A stretch of DNA of 51,621 nucleotides. Origin: Bradyrhizobium iriomotense (lineage in GTDB: Bacteria; Pseudomonadota; Alphaproteobacteria; Rhizobiales; Xanthobacteraceae). Position numbers and translations under genes: made by a program. Shown here piece by piece: positions 25,401-33,399 of this stretch. Position 1 is the first letter of the stretch, and each line of letters starts with the position of its first letter. The stretch lies in the NCBI RefSeq assembly GCF_018129405.1, contig NZ_JAFCLP010000034.1:1-51621 (forward strand), read 5' to 3'. The notes under the pieces were generated by a model. It saw only the letters and a program-made list of their open reading frames with translations. It had not been told where the DNA came from and did not search any database.

Positions 25401-27272
25401 CGGGCTGATCTCGATCGGCTGGCCGTCGCTGGTCTCGATCGTCATGTCGTGCAGCCAGACCGGCTCGGGCCTGTTGCCGGGCACGATCTGATAGGTGCGT
25501 TCGTTGACCACGCGCAGGCCGTGATTTTCGATCACCGGCACGCGATAGGACAGCGACAGCGGTGCGGCGTCCGAAAACACCTTCAGGCCGAAGCGCCTGG
25601 GATCGTCCTCCTCGAAGCGGTGAACCGAAATCGTCACCGGGCGGGCCGGTGTGAGCTTCTCGATGGTGGCGATATCGGCGATCGCCTGTTCTGCCGTGGA
25701 AGCCTCGGTATAGCCGCCGCTGAAGGCCTGGGCATAGCGATTTGCGAGCATGCGCGCCCGCATGCCGTCGGTCGACGCAGTCAGCGCCGCCTTCAGCTTG
25801 TCGGCCCAGGTCGCGGCAATGGCGCTGATCCCGGCTTCCAGCACGGCGCGCTCGACCGCGGGAGTCTTACCTTCGTAGCGTCCGATGATGTAGTGGACGC
25901 GCGCCAATGCTCCTTCGGGGAAGGACACGTAGGAGGCCGACAGTGTCCCCTTGTAGCTCTGCGCCAGGAAGGCGCCGACGCGCATGCGCACGTCGGTGTC
26001 GTATTTGTCGCGCGGAATGAAGACGAGGATGGAAACGAAGCGATCGAACTTGTCGACCCGAGCCAGCGCCCGGACGCGAGGCCGCTCATAGAGGATCAGG
26101 ATCTCCATGACGAAATCGAAGAGGGTATCGACGTCGACCTGGAATAGTTCGTCGCGCGGATATTCCTCGAGAATATGCTGGAGGGCCTTGCCGGAATGGC
26201 TGTTCGGGTCGAAGCCGGCGCGCTGGAGCACCCGCAATACCTTGTGGCGAACATAGGGGATCTGTCGTGCCGAGCGCGTATAGGCACCCGAGGTGAACAG
26301 GCCGACGACTCGCAATTCGCCCTCGAGCCGGCCGTCGGGCGTGTAGAGCTTGATGCCGACATAATCCATCCGGATGCGGCGATGAACGCGGCTGCTCACA
26401 TTGGCCTTGATGACGATGAGCAGGGTCGGCTCGCGCATGAACTCGCGAATCTCGGGCGTCATCATCACCATTTCGCTGCCGCGGCGCAGGACCTTCACAT
26501 CGGGATCGCGGAGGATGCCGAGGCCCTCGGCGGTCGTGACGTCGTCCGACGCATCGCGGCCGGGCAAGAAGCGATATTCGCGCACGCCGAGAAAGGTGAA
26601 ATTGTCCGCGCACAGCCATTGCAGGAACTGGTTGGCCTCGGCGACATCGTCGATCGGCAGCGGCGGCGGATTGGACGAGAACGTCTTGACCGCGTCCTCG
26701 ACGCGGTCGCGCATGGCGCGCCAGTCCGCGACGCAGGCGCGCACGTCGCTCAAGGTCCTGGTGAGGCCGGCAATCAGCCTCTCGCGGTCCGCGTCGGCGT
26801 CCAGGCGGGTGATGTGGAGGTGAATCAGGCTTTCTCGCGCGCCCTTTGCCCCTTCCGGCAGTGCCTCGCCGTAGAAGCGCAGGAGCTTGCCCTGGTCGTC
26901 GCGCTCCACCGCGATGATGGGGTGAGCGACGAGGGTGACTTCGATGCCCTGCTCGGTGAGCTCCGCCATGGTGGAGTCGAACAGGAAGGGCATGTTGTCG
27001 TTGAGGATTTCGAGCACGGAGATCTCGCGCCCGTCCGGCATCAGCGGATTGACGACGCGGATATCGGCACGCCCCGCCGTGCGCCGCTGCACATGCTCCC
27101 AGGCTTGCTCCGCGAGGAACGCAAGCGAGGAGGCATCGTGACTAGCGAGATCCTCGACATTGGTGAAGGCGAACAGAAGCTCGGCAAAGTTTTGGGGGGC
27201 CTTCCCCGGCTGCACGCTTCCTGCTGCCTCGCGGATCAGAGTTGCCCGGGCCTTGTCGTCACGCCAAGCCAT
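22461..27272 (-). CDS. NAD-specific glutamate dehydrogenase, large (GDH-180-type)
   Basis: A 1603-residue protein. I place the start at ATG 27272 ([16 protein letters not shown]) because GGAGG lies six bases ahead; a longer frame reaches 27404. The N-terminal third holds the regulatory ACT-like segments ([20 protein letters not shown], then [14 protein letters not shown]). The catalytic core begins around residue 800 with [20 protein letters not shown] and [15 protein letters not shown], and the NAD-binding part includes [14 protein letters not shown] near residue 985. It catalyses the oxidative deamination of glutamate to 2-oxoglutarate with NAD. It is uninterrupted throughout its 4.8 kb, which argues that sequence quality here is good. 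Confidence 0.96.
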   Translation of the reverse strand: [1603 protein letters not shown]

Positions 27273-27510
27273 AGCGTCCTCCATCTCCCGGCCGACGAGC
27301 CGCAATGACGGCCGGGCATTGTTCTTGGAGTGCGCCTCTTCGAGCGCATCTTCTTGACCGCGTTTCAATCGCCTCGGCGAAATCTTCGGTCTTGCGGCCT
27401 TCACGATACTAGCATCCCGAAGCCGCCATGGCGCGCAGAGTTATGAGGCGTGTTTAAGGCCGTAGTCGGGGGCGAGCATCGCTGCGCCGTGAGCGCTTGC
27501 AAAATCACAA
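27273..27510. other. Upstream region of glutamate dehydrogenase
   Basis: Leader and promoter region, with an in-frame 44-codon N-terminal extension of the dehydrogenase frame that I do not accept as coding. Nothing else is seen here. Confidence 0.3.
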
Positions 27511-27562
27511 GGGGTTTCAATTGTGTAGGAGCTCGTGGTGTTCTGGATGGCGCGCCATTTTC
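27511..27562. repeat. GGCGCGCC dispersed repeat, copy B
   Basis: GGGGTTTCAATTGTGTAGGA, followed by gctcgtggtgttctgg and ATGGCGCGCCATTTTC. Compared with copy C it is three bases shorter, an in-frame change. No gene is supported between here and 27833. Confidence 0.7.
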
Positions 27563-27833
27563 CGATTTTGCATAAGGCGATACGGCTTCTGCGCCGCCGT
27601 TCACGAGACCGCCGTCGGCTCTTCAGGCAGGGCGTCATAGGCGCCCTTGCGCAAAGAGAGGCTGTATCCAAACTCATTTTTCGCAAGTTCGGGTTGCGTT
27701 GGCAGTTGATGCAACTATCAGCCTGAAACCTTGAACACGCTCTTGTCCGTCAAGCGGCCGCCAGTGAAGAATTCGTGCCTCTGATCATGCCGCTGCCGGC
27801 GCGTGTGTTGGCGCGCCATTCATCATCAGGCAA

Positions 27834-30131
27834 TCATGCGCTCTTCGGCCGAAACGCGACGACGGATCCGGCCGGCTCTTCCTCGCCCATCGCCGCCTCG
27901 ATGGCCTTGGCAAGTGCGGCCTGGTCGAACGGCTTTGCCAGGCGCGGCAGGCTGGATCGCGTGTCGCTCGGGAGGTCCGCGTATCCCGTGCTGAGGAGGA
28001 TGATCGCCTCCGGGCGCTCGGCAGCGATGGCGCCGGCAAGCTGCAGGCCGGTCATGCCGGGCATGGCATAGTCGGTCACGACCAGGTCGATGGTGCGCGT
28101 GCGGCGGAGCAAAGCCAGTGCCTCGTCGCCGGAACGCGCCTCGACCACGATGTGCCCGAGATCCTCCAGCATCGCTGCCGTGTTCTCGAGCACCAGGAGG
28201 TCGTCGTCGACGACGAGTACGGAAAGCTGCCGGCTGGGCCGGGCTACGGCTGCCGGAGCCGCCGTGCGCAGGTCCGGCACCGCGGTCTCCTCGGCGGCGA
28301 TCGGCAGCCAGATGTCGGCGGTCGTGCCCTCTCCGGGACGGCTCTTCAAGACGAGCCTGCCGCCGGACTGCTCGGCAAGTCCGTGGACCATCGACAGGCC
28401 GAGCCCGGTGCCTTTACCGACGCCCTTGGTCGTGAAGAACGGCTCCTGGGCGTGCTTGAGGATCTCGTCGCTCATGCCGCAGCCCGTGTCGCTCACCGAG
28501 AGCGCGACATAGCCGCCGGACGAAAGGCCGCCTTCGCCCTGCTCCTCGCGCGCGGCGATGGTGATCTGGCCGCCGTCTGGCATCGCATCGCGCGCGTTGA
28601 CCGCCAGGTTGAGGATCGCCAGTTCGAGCTGGTTCGCGTCGACCTTCACCTTCGGCAGGTGCATCGGGAACCGCGTCTCGACATCAATTCCGGCCTCGAA
28701 TTTCAGCAATGACGCCATGCCGCGCACCAACTCGCTGATGTCGACGACCGCCGGCCTGAGATCCTGCTTGCGCGCGAAAGCGAGCATGCGCTGGGTCAGG
28801 GAGGCGCCGCGCACCGCGCCTTGCATCGCGTTCTCCACCAGGCGCAGGATCTTCGGATCGTCCGTCGGCAGGCGCTTCTTCAGAAGCTCGAGGCTGCCGA
28901 GAACGGCCGCGAGCAGGTTGTTGAAGTCGTGGGCCACCCCGCCGGTGAGCTGGCCGATGGTCTCCATCTTCTGCGACATCATGAGGGCTTCGCGCGCGCG
29001 ATCCAGCGCTTCCTGCGCCCGTCTCCGTTCGCTGACGTCGCGCACGATCTTCGCAAAGCCGGCGATTGCGCCGCTTTCGTTCCGGACCGCGACGATCGTT
29101 GCCTCCGCCCAGAAGCGGCTGCTGTCCTTGCGCACCCGCCAGCCTTCGATGGCGGACTTCCCCTCCCGCTCGGCTTCAACGAGCGCGCGCGCGGGCGCCC
29201 CGGCCACGCAATCTTCCTCGGTGTGAAAAATGGTGTAGCTCGTCCCGACGATGTCGTCGCCATAGCCCATCAGCCGGCGCGCGCCGAGATTCCAGTTGCC
29301 CACGCGCCCGTCCGGATCGAGCATGAAGATCGCGTGGTCCGCGATACCTTCGACAAGCAGCCGGAAGCGTTCTTCGCTGCGCCTCAGTGTGGCGGCCTCG
29401 CGTTGGGCGCGCTCCGCCGATGCCCTGTCATAGACGGCAGCCGCGATGCCGATGCTCAGGATCAGGATGGTGATGCCGGCGAGCAGGAACGCGAGCGGCG
29501 CCTGGCCGACGCCGAGATGTCCTGCCGGGCGTGCCATGGCGCTCGTCGGCAGGAACATGGCGCCTTCCATCGCGGCGTAGTGCATGCCGGAGATCGCAAG
29601 GCCCATCACCAGGCCGGCGAACAGCCGCTGGACCGCGTTGGTGTTGCGAAAGGCGAGCCAGAGCGCCACGATCGAGGCGCTGATCGCGATCAGGATCGAG
29701 AGCACGACCCATCGGGGATCGTATTGGATGAGGGCCGCCATCCGCATCGCGGCCATGCCGGTATAGTGCATGCCGGAGATGCCAAGTCCCATCGCGAAGC
29801 CGGATGCGAGCAGCGCCTGCGGGCGCCGTCCGACAACGGCAAAGGCGGCCGCGGCGACGACGATCGGAATGACGAGCGAGAGCAGCGTCAGGAATGGATC
29901 GTACGAGATCTCGATTCCAGGCAGGCTGAAGGCCAGCATGCCGACGAAATGCATCGACCAGATGCCTCCGCCCATGGCGATCGCAGCGGCGACCAGCCAG
30001 GATCGGCGGGCCCTTCCCGAGGCAGCTCGCATTCGGGTCGCCAGGTCCAGAGCCGTATAGGAGGCAAGGGCCGCGATCAGAATCGACAGCGCGACCAGAA
30101 CGGGATCGTGAGAAGCCGCATGATGATGCAT
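27834..30131 (-). CDS. MHYT-domain hybrid sensor histidine kinase
   Basis: A 765-residue membrane protein from ATG 30131 (MHHHAASHDPVLVALSILIA). The domain order is: about seven membrane segments with three MHYT-like motifs (WSMHFVGM, SGMHYTGM, SGMHYAAM), the putative metal- or gas-sensing module; a PAS domain (LVEGIADHAIFMLDPDGRV to KIVRDVSERRRAQ); HisKA (GQLTGGVAHDFNNLLA, phospho-His); an HATPase domain (NLAVNARDAMPDGG, DTGCGMSDE, GKGTGLGLSMVHG); and a C-terminal receiver (VLVVDDDLLVLENTA, VTDYAMPGMTG, phospho-Asp). It senses an unknown signal and relays phosphate internally. No separate response regulator is adjacent. Confidence 0.95.
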   Translation of the reverse strand: MHHHAASHDPVLVALSILIAALASYTALDLATRMRAASGRARRSWLVAAAIAMGGGIWSMHFVGMLAFSLPGIEISYDPFLTLLSLVIPIVVAAAAFAVVGRRPQALLASGFAMGLGISGMHYTGMAAMRMAALIQYDPRWVVLSILIAISASIVALWLAFRNTNAVQRLFAGLVMGLAISGMHYAAMEGAMFLPTSAMARPAGHLGVGQAPLAFLLAGITILILSIGIAAAVYDRASAERAQREAATLRRSEERFRLLVEGIADHAIFMLDPDGRVGNWNLGARRLMGYGDDIVGTSYTIFHTEEDCVAGAPARALVEAEREGKSAIEGWRVRKDSSRFWAEATIVAVRNESGAIAGFAKIVRDVSERRRAQEALDRAREALMMSQKMETIGQLTGGVAHDFNNLLAAVLGSLELLKKRLPTDDPKILRLVENAMQGAVRGASLTQRMLAFARKQDLRPAVVDISELVRGMASLLKFEAGIDVETRFPMHLPKVKVDANQLELAILNLAVNARDAMPDGGQITIAAREEQGEGGLSSGGYVALSVSDTGCGMSDEILKHAQEPFFTTKGVGKGTGLGLSMVHGLAEQSGGRLVLKSRPGEGTTADIWLPIAAEETAVPDLRTAAPAAVARPSRQLSVLVVDDDLLVLENTAAMLEDLGHIVVEARSGDEALALLRRTRTIDLVVTDYAMPGMTGLQLAGAIAAERPEAIILLSTGYADLPSDTRSSLPRLAKPFDQAALAKAIEAAMGEEEPAGSVVAFRPKSA

Positions 30132-30430
30132 TTCGGCCAACGCTAGCCGAAGTTGCGTTCGGGCTTACGCATGAGGTCCTCCCCCGACACCGAAATCGTC
30201 CGCGGCACCAAGATGGGCGCCGCAGGCGTCCACGACGTTCGAATCGGCTGCCATGGTGCACGCAATCCTGCGGTGCCGCCACTCTCATGGTGTCATCGCC
30301 CCGGCCCGCGGGAACCATGCCGGCAGCAGACCGGCCGCGCGGTAGCGTCGATCAAGGCGTCGTAGAGCGAGAGATCCGAGCAGCTCCGCGCAAGGAGCTG
30401 GGCGCCGGCGATGGCGGCGAAGAATGATGA
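30132..30430. other. Intergenic region before repeat copy C
   Basis: About 300 bases between the divergent MHYT kinase and the exported protein gene. No convincing gene is seen. Confidence 0.3.
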
Positions 30431-30485
30431 GGAATTTCAATTGTGTATGAGTTCGTGTTTTTGTTCTGAGTGGCGCGCCATTTGC
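30431..30485. repeat. GGCGCGCC dispersed repeat, copy C
   Basis: GGAATTTCAATTGTGTATGA, then gttcgtgtttttgttctg and AGTGGCGCGCCATTTGC. Best preserved of the three copies. It ends inside the tandem repeat at 30479. Confidence 0.7.
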
Positions 30486-30510
30486 GGTAGTAACCATTTG
30501 CGGTAGTAAC
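30479..30510 (+). repeat. Perfect 16-bp tandem repeat
   Basis: CATTTGCGGTAGTAAC occurs twice without a gap, directly upstream of the start of the 30518 gene, where a ribosome-binding site would be expected. Confidence 0.85.
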
Positions 30511-30517
30511 TTGCCCC

Positions 30518-31420
30518 ATGCGTACCACCGACCGTCTGCTCTCCCGCCTCGTCCTGTTCCTCGCCATCGCAGCCGTCCCCGTGCTTCCCGTGCGCGCGGC
30601 CGAAACCTGCCCGTTCATCAGCGCCCAGCAGCTCGCCAGTGCGATGCCGGCGCTCAAATGGTCGCTGATCTCAAATCAGGACGGCCGCGGCTGCATCTAC
30701 CAGGCCGGGCGCGGCGACACGATGATGTTGAGCGTGTTCCGCAATCCCGACCAGGACCGCGCCAGGGAATTGTACGCGACCTTCGTCAAGACGCTTGGCG
30801 AGCGCATGCCGCTCAACGCAGTCGCGGGGATCGGCGACGAAGGCCAGGGCGGAACGAGCGCCGCCGGCGCGGAGCGCCAGGAGGCCTCGGTCGTCGCCTT
30901 GTCCGGCGACTACATTCTGCAGATCACCGTGTATCCGACCGGCCGGCGTGCCGACGATGCGCTGCTCGGACCGCTCACCGAAGCCGCGCGCGTCGCCATC
31001 GGGAGCGTGAGCAAGAGCAGCGAGCGGTTCGGCAATTGCGAGTGGCTCACGGCCGCCGATGCCGACGGCTTTCTCGACAAGAGCACGCTGACGGTGCAAC
31101 GGACCGGCGCGGGCAGCTGCATGATGTTCGATCGCGAGGCCAACACCATGACCGTCGGGGTGATCGAGATCTCGCGCAACACCGTCATCGGCATGATGAA
31201 ACGCACGGGCCCGTGCCAGCACGTGGCGATACCCGAGCTCGGCAGCGAAGCGTTCGGCGAGCATTCCTGCACCAAGGGCAACGGCAACGCCGTCACCATC
31301 TATGTCTGGAAGAACGGCAGGCAGGCTTCGATCCTGTTCGCGCCGGTCAAGCCGCATTCTGAATCCGGCTCGGTCGAGCGCCTGAAGGCGGTCGCCAGGC
31401 GGGTCTATGGAAAACTGTAA
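30518..31420 (+). CDS. Exported hypothetical protein with internal duplication
   Basis: A 300-residue protein. The signal peptide is MRTTDRLLSRLVLFLAIAAV, cleaved near VRA. Two similar domains follow: residues 30-165 begin with CPFISAQQLASAMPALKWSL ending in GCIYQ, and residues 170-300 begin with GNCEWLTAADADGFLDKSTL ending in SCMMFD. Each has a Cys pair and a following hydrophobic strand (TMMLSVFRN, TMTVGVIEI). The function is unknown; the two Cys pairs suggest disulphides in the periplasm. The ATG has no clear ribosome-binding site because the tandem repeat sits there. Confidence 0.72.
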   Translation: MRTTDRLLSRLVLFLAIAAVPVLPVRAAETCPFISAQQLASAMPALKWSLISNQDGRGCIYQAGRGDTMMLSVFRNPDQDRARELYATFVKTLGERMPLNAVAGIGDEGQGGTSAAGAERQEASVVALSGDYILQITVYPTGRRADDALLGPLTEAARVAIGSVSKSSERFGNCEWLTAADADGFLDKSTLTVQRTGAGSCMMFDREANTMTVGVIEISRNTVIGMMKRTGPCQHVAIPELGSEAFGEHSCTKGNGNAVTIYVWKNGRQASILFAPVKPHSESGSVERLKAVARRVYGKL

Positions 31421-31564
31421 CGGCGCCGCGTGACATTGCCGGCCATCGCACGGTTCGGGCAAGGACGAAACCATTTGCCGGCCGGGCGAAGCCAGCCGGA
31501 AACAAACCGGGCCTAACCTCCCCGAGAGCTGCCTTGTCCAACCCGATCTAAGGGAGAGGATGTC

Positions 31565-31939
31565 ATGAAAGCAGCACTTTTGGCGCTGTTGCTTCTTGGC
31601 CAGCCCGCGATACCGATCTCGGACCGTGTGCCCATCTTCAATGTGGAAGCTCTTTGCAGGGACGTTTCCGCTGACGACAAAGCGTCAGGGCTCGCCCTTG
31701 CGCAGGACGCTAGCGAATGCATGCGTGACGAAACAATTGCGCAGCAACAGCTAAGTTCGACTTGGCCGACCGTTCCGAATCCAGCGCGCGATAGTTGCGA
31801 AGGCGAGGCGGCGGCAGCAGGAATACAAAGTTATGTCGATCTGCTCACCTGTCTGCAGATGGCAGGCTGGGTGAACCCGGCTGCCACGCCGGCGACCCCG
31901 CTCAGGGGAGCGAGCAAGAGGCGGAACGCCAAAAACTAG
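31565..31939 (+). CDS. Small exported hypothetical protein
   Basis: A 124-residue protein, MKAALLALLLLGQPAIPISD and on, with GGGAGAGG five bases before the ATG. A short signal-like hydrophobic start is followed by four Cys (EALCRDVSAD, ASECMRDE, RDSCEGEAA, LLTCLQMAG), probably two disulphides. I recall a rhizobial family with the order ...C..DE..AQ..L...W....R..C....GG..SYV.LLTCLQMA, matching here. Function unknown. It lies 145 bp downstream of the duplicated exported protein. Confidence 0.7.
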   Translation: MKAALLALLLLGQPAIPISDRVPIFNVEALCRDVSADDKASGLALAQDASECMRDETIAQQQLSSTWPTVPNPARDSCEGEAAAAGIQSYVDLLTCLQMAGWVNPAATPATPLRGASKRRNAKN

Positions 31940-32003
31940 TCGCGCCCATTGCTTAGCTGGATGTCGCGGCCGGACCTGACGAGGTCTCGACAGGCACGTT
32001 TCG

Positions 32004-32357
32004 CTACCGAGCGCGGGTCAGCTCCACGCCATCGACGACCATCTTCCATGCCCCCGCCTCCTGGTGAGGCGGCGTCGACACCTCGAATGTCGTCGACAGG
32101 AATGGAATTCCGACGACGAAATTATCGCCCTCGAATCGCCGCAGCGGCGCATTGATCGTTGTCGTGACCTCGCCGACCGCGGTGCCGTCCGTGACGCGCT
32201 TGTAGTGGACGATCCCGTCCCTGGTCAGCTCGACGTCCATCGCCGGTGCGTGCCATTCGCCGACATAGTCGGCCTTGTCCTCCGGCACCGGCTGTCCGCA
32301 TGCTGCCAGCAGCGGCAGAGCCGCAACGAGAACCACCAGGGAAGTTCGCTTTCTCAT
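32004..32357 (-). CDS. Small lipoprotein
   Basis: A 117-residue protein with N-terminus MRKRTSLVVLVAALPLLAAC, a clear lipobox (L-A-A-C) with the Cys at residue 20. The mature part is a beta-rich domain (YVGEWHAPAMDVELTRDGIVHYKRV, then APLRRFEGDNFVVGIPFLSTTFEV), similar in plan to lipocalin-like or META-like small domains, but I do not assign a family. Expected in the outer or inner membrane, facing the periplasm. Confidence 0.78.
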   Translation of the reverse strand: MRKRTSLVVLVAALPLLAACGQPVPEDKADYVGEWHAPAMDVELTRDGIVHYKRVTDGTAVGEVTTTINAPLRRFEGDNFVVGIPFLSTTFEVSTPPHQEAGAWKMVVDGVELTRAR

Positions 32358-32417
32358 ATGTCGCTCGACAGCAGAGGCGCCACGGAGATGCGGCGTCCCT
32401 CTTCGTCGGCCGTCGCG

Positions 32418-33203
32418 TCATTCGGGTTCACGGCCCGCCAGCACCTCCTTGCATTTGGCCGCGAAGGCGTTGAGGTACGAGCCGATTTCGCTCGCCAGCG
32501 CGTCGGACCGGTCGACATTCTGCAGGCTCATGTTGAGTGCGTAGACCGGAACGCCGTCCAACACCATGGGCGTTGCGACCGCAAGAACGGCGGGCTGCCA
32601 CGACACGGCACAATAGCCGTCGCGTTCGACGGCGCTGATCGATCTCCTGACGTCCGCCAGCAGCGCCTTGGTGGCAGCAGTGCTGCGCCGTTTGAACAGT
32701 TTTAGCAACCGCTCGCGCTCGGTCTCGGCAATGCCGGCGAGGTAGGCGCGACCGAGCGACGTCAGCTCCATCGGCACCTGCTGGCCGGCGACCACGTTGC
32801 GCAGCGCCGCGCGCGGGCTGTAGCGGATCGACTCCAGATAAACCATCATGGTTCGATCCGCGGTAGCTAACCCGACGTTCAGCCGGCGCTTCGCCGATTC
32901 CGCCCGCATCATCGGGCCGATCGCGTTGAGCACGGGTGATCCCGTCCGCATGGCGTGGCCGATGCTGATGACGGACGCGGCGAGGCGGTAGCTCCGCTCG
33001 GTGCGGACTTCGTCGAGCATTCCGGAATTGACCAGCGTTCGTGTCAGCCGGCTGACCGTCGATCGCGGCAAGCCGCATCGCTCCGCAATCTCGCCGTTGC
33101 CCAGCGTGTCGACACCGGGCCGGAACGCCCGGAGGATTTCGATGCCTCTTTCGAGCGACCGGTTGCCATCGACTCCGCCCGCATATCTTCGCGCCTGCGC
33201 CAC
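32418..33203 (-). CDS. IclR-family transcriptional regulator
   Basis: A 261-residue protein. I take the GTG at 33203 as start because AGGAGG lies six bases before it; a longer frame exists but crosses a palindrome. The winged-helix domain (about residues 14-75) reads RSLERGIEILRAFRPGVDTLG then AERCGLPRSTVSRLTRTLVNSG. The effector domain (about 90-255) has YLESIRYSPRAALRNVVAG, LTSLGRAYLAG and DGYCAVSWQPAVLAVATPMV. IclR proteins sense aromatic or organic acids. It is divergent from the crotonase-ligase operon and probably controls it. Confidence 0.9.
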   Translation of the reverse strand: MAQARRYAGGVDGNRSLERGIEILRAFRPGVDTLGNGEIAERCGLPRSTVSRLTRTLVNSGMLDEVRTERSYRLAASVISIGHAMRTGSPVLNAIGPMMRAESAKRRLNVGLATADRTMMVYLESIRYSPRAALRNVVAGQQVPMELTSLGRAYLAGIAETERERLLKLFKRRSTAATKALLADVRRSISAVERDGYCAVSWQPAVLAVATPMVLDGVPVYALNMSLQNVDRSDALASEIGSYLNAFAAKCKEVLAGREPE

Positions 33204-33220
33204 ATCCAGCCTCCTGGCAT

Positions 33221-33235
33221 TTCCACTAAGTGGAA
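33221..33235. promoter_or_regulatory. Perfect palindrome, probable IclR operator
   Basis: TTCCACTAAGTGGAA, seven bases on each side of a central A. It lies 18 bp upstream of the IclR start and between the divergent operons. Length and symmetry fit IclR-type operators (inference). Confidence 0.6.
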
Positions 33236-33399
33236 TTAAGGGGATGTTCGAGAGGGCGCAAGCCGCTATAGGCACCGGGAAGAAGAATGCCAGGCCGCGC
33301 ACGGCTCAATGAGGAAACGGCACGGCCTGAAACCGGCATTCGGGAGCCCGCGCGGATCGCCTCGCGGTGATCGATCCGACCCCAGCCACGGAGCTTGCC

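Noticed and set aside
28821-30146. Plus-strand 441-codon frame antisense to the MHYT kinase
   Set aside because: The opposite strand encodes a complete multi-domain kinase; the antisense product shows no recognisable pattern.
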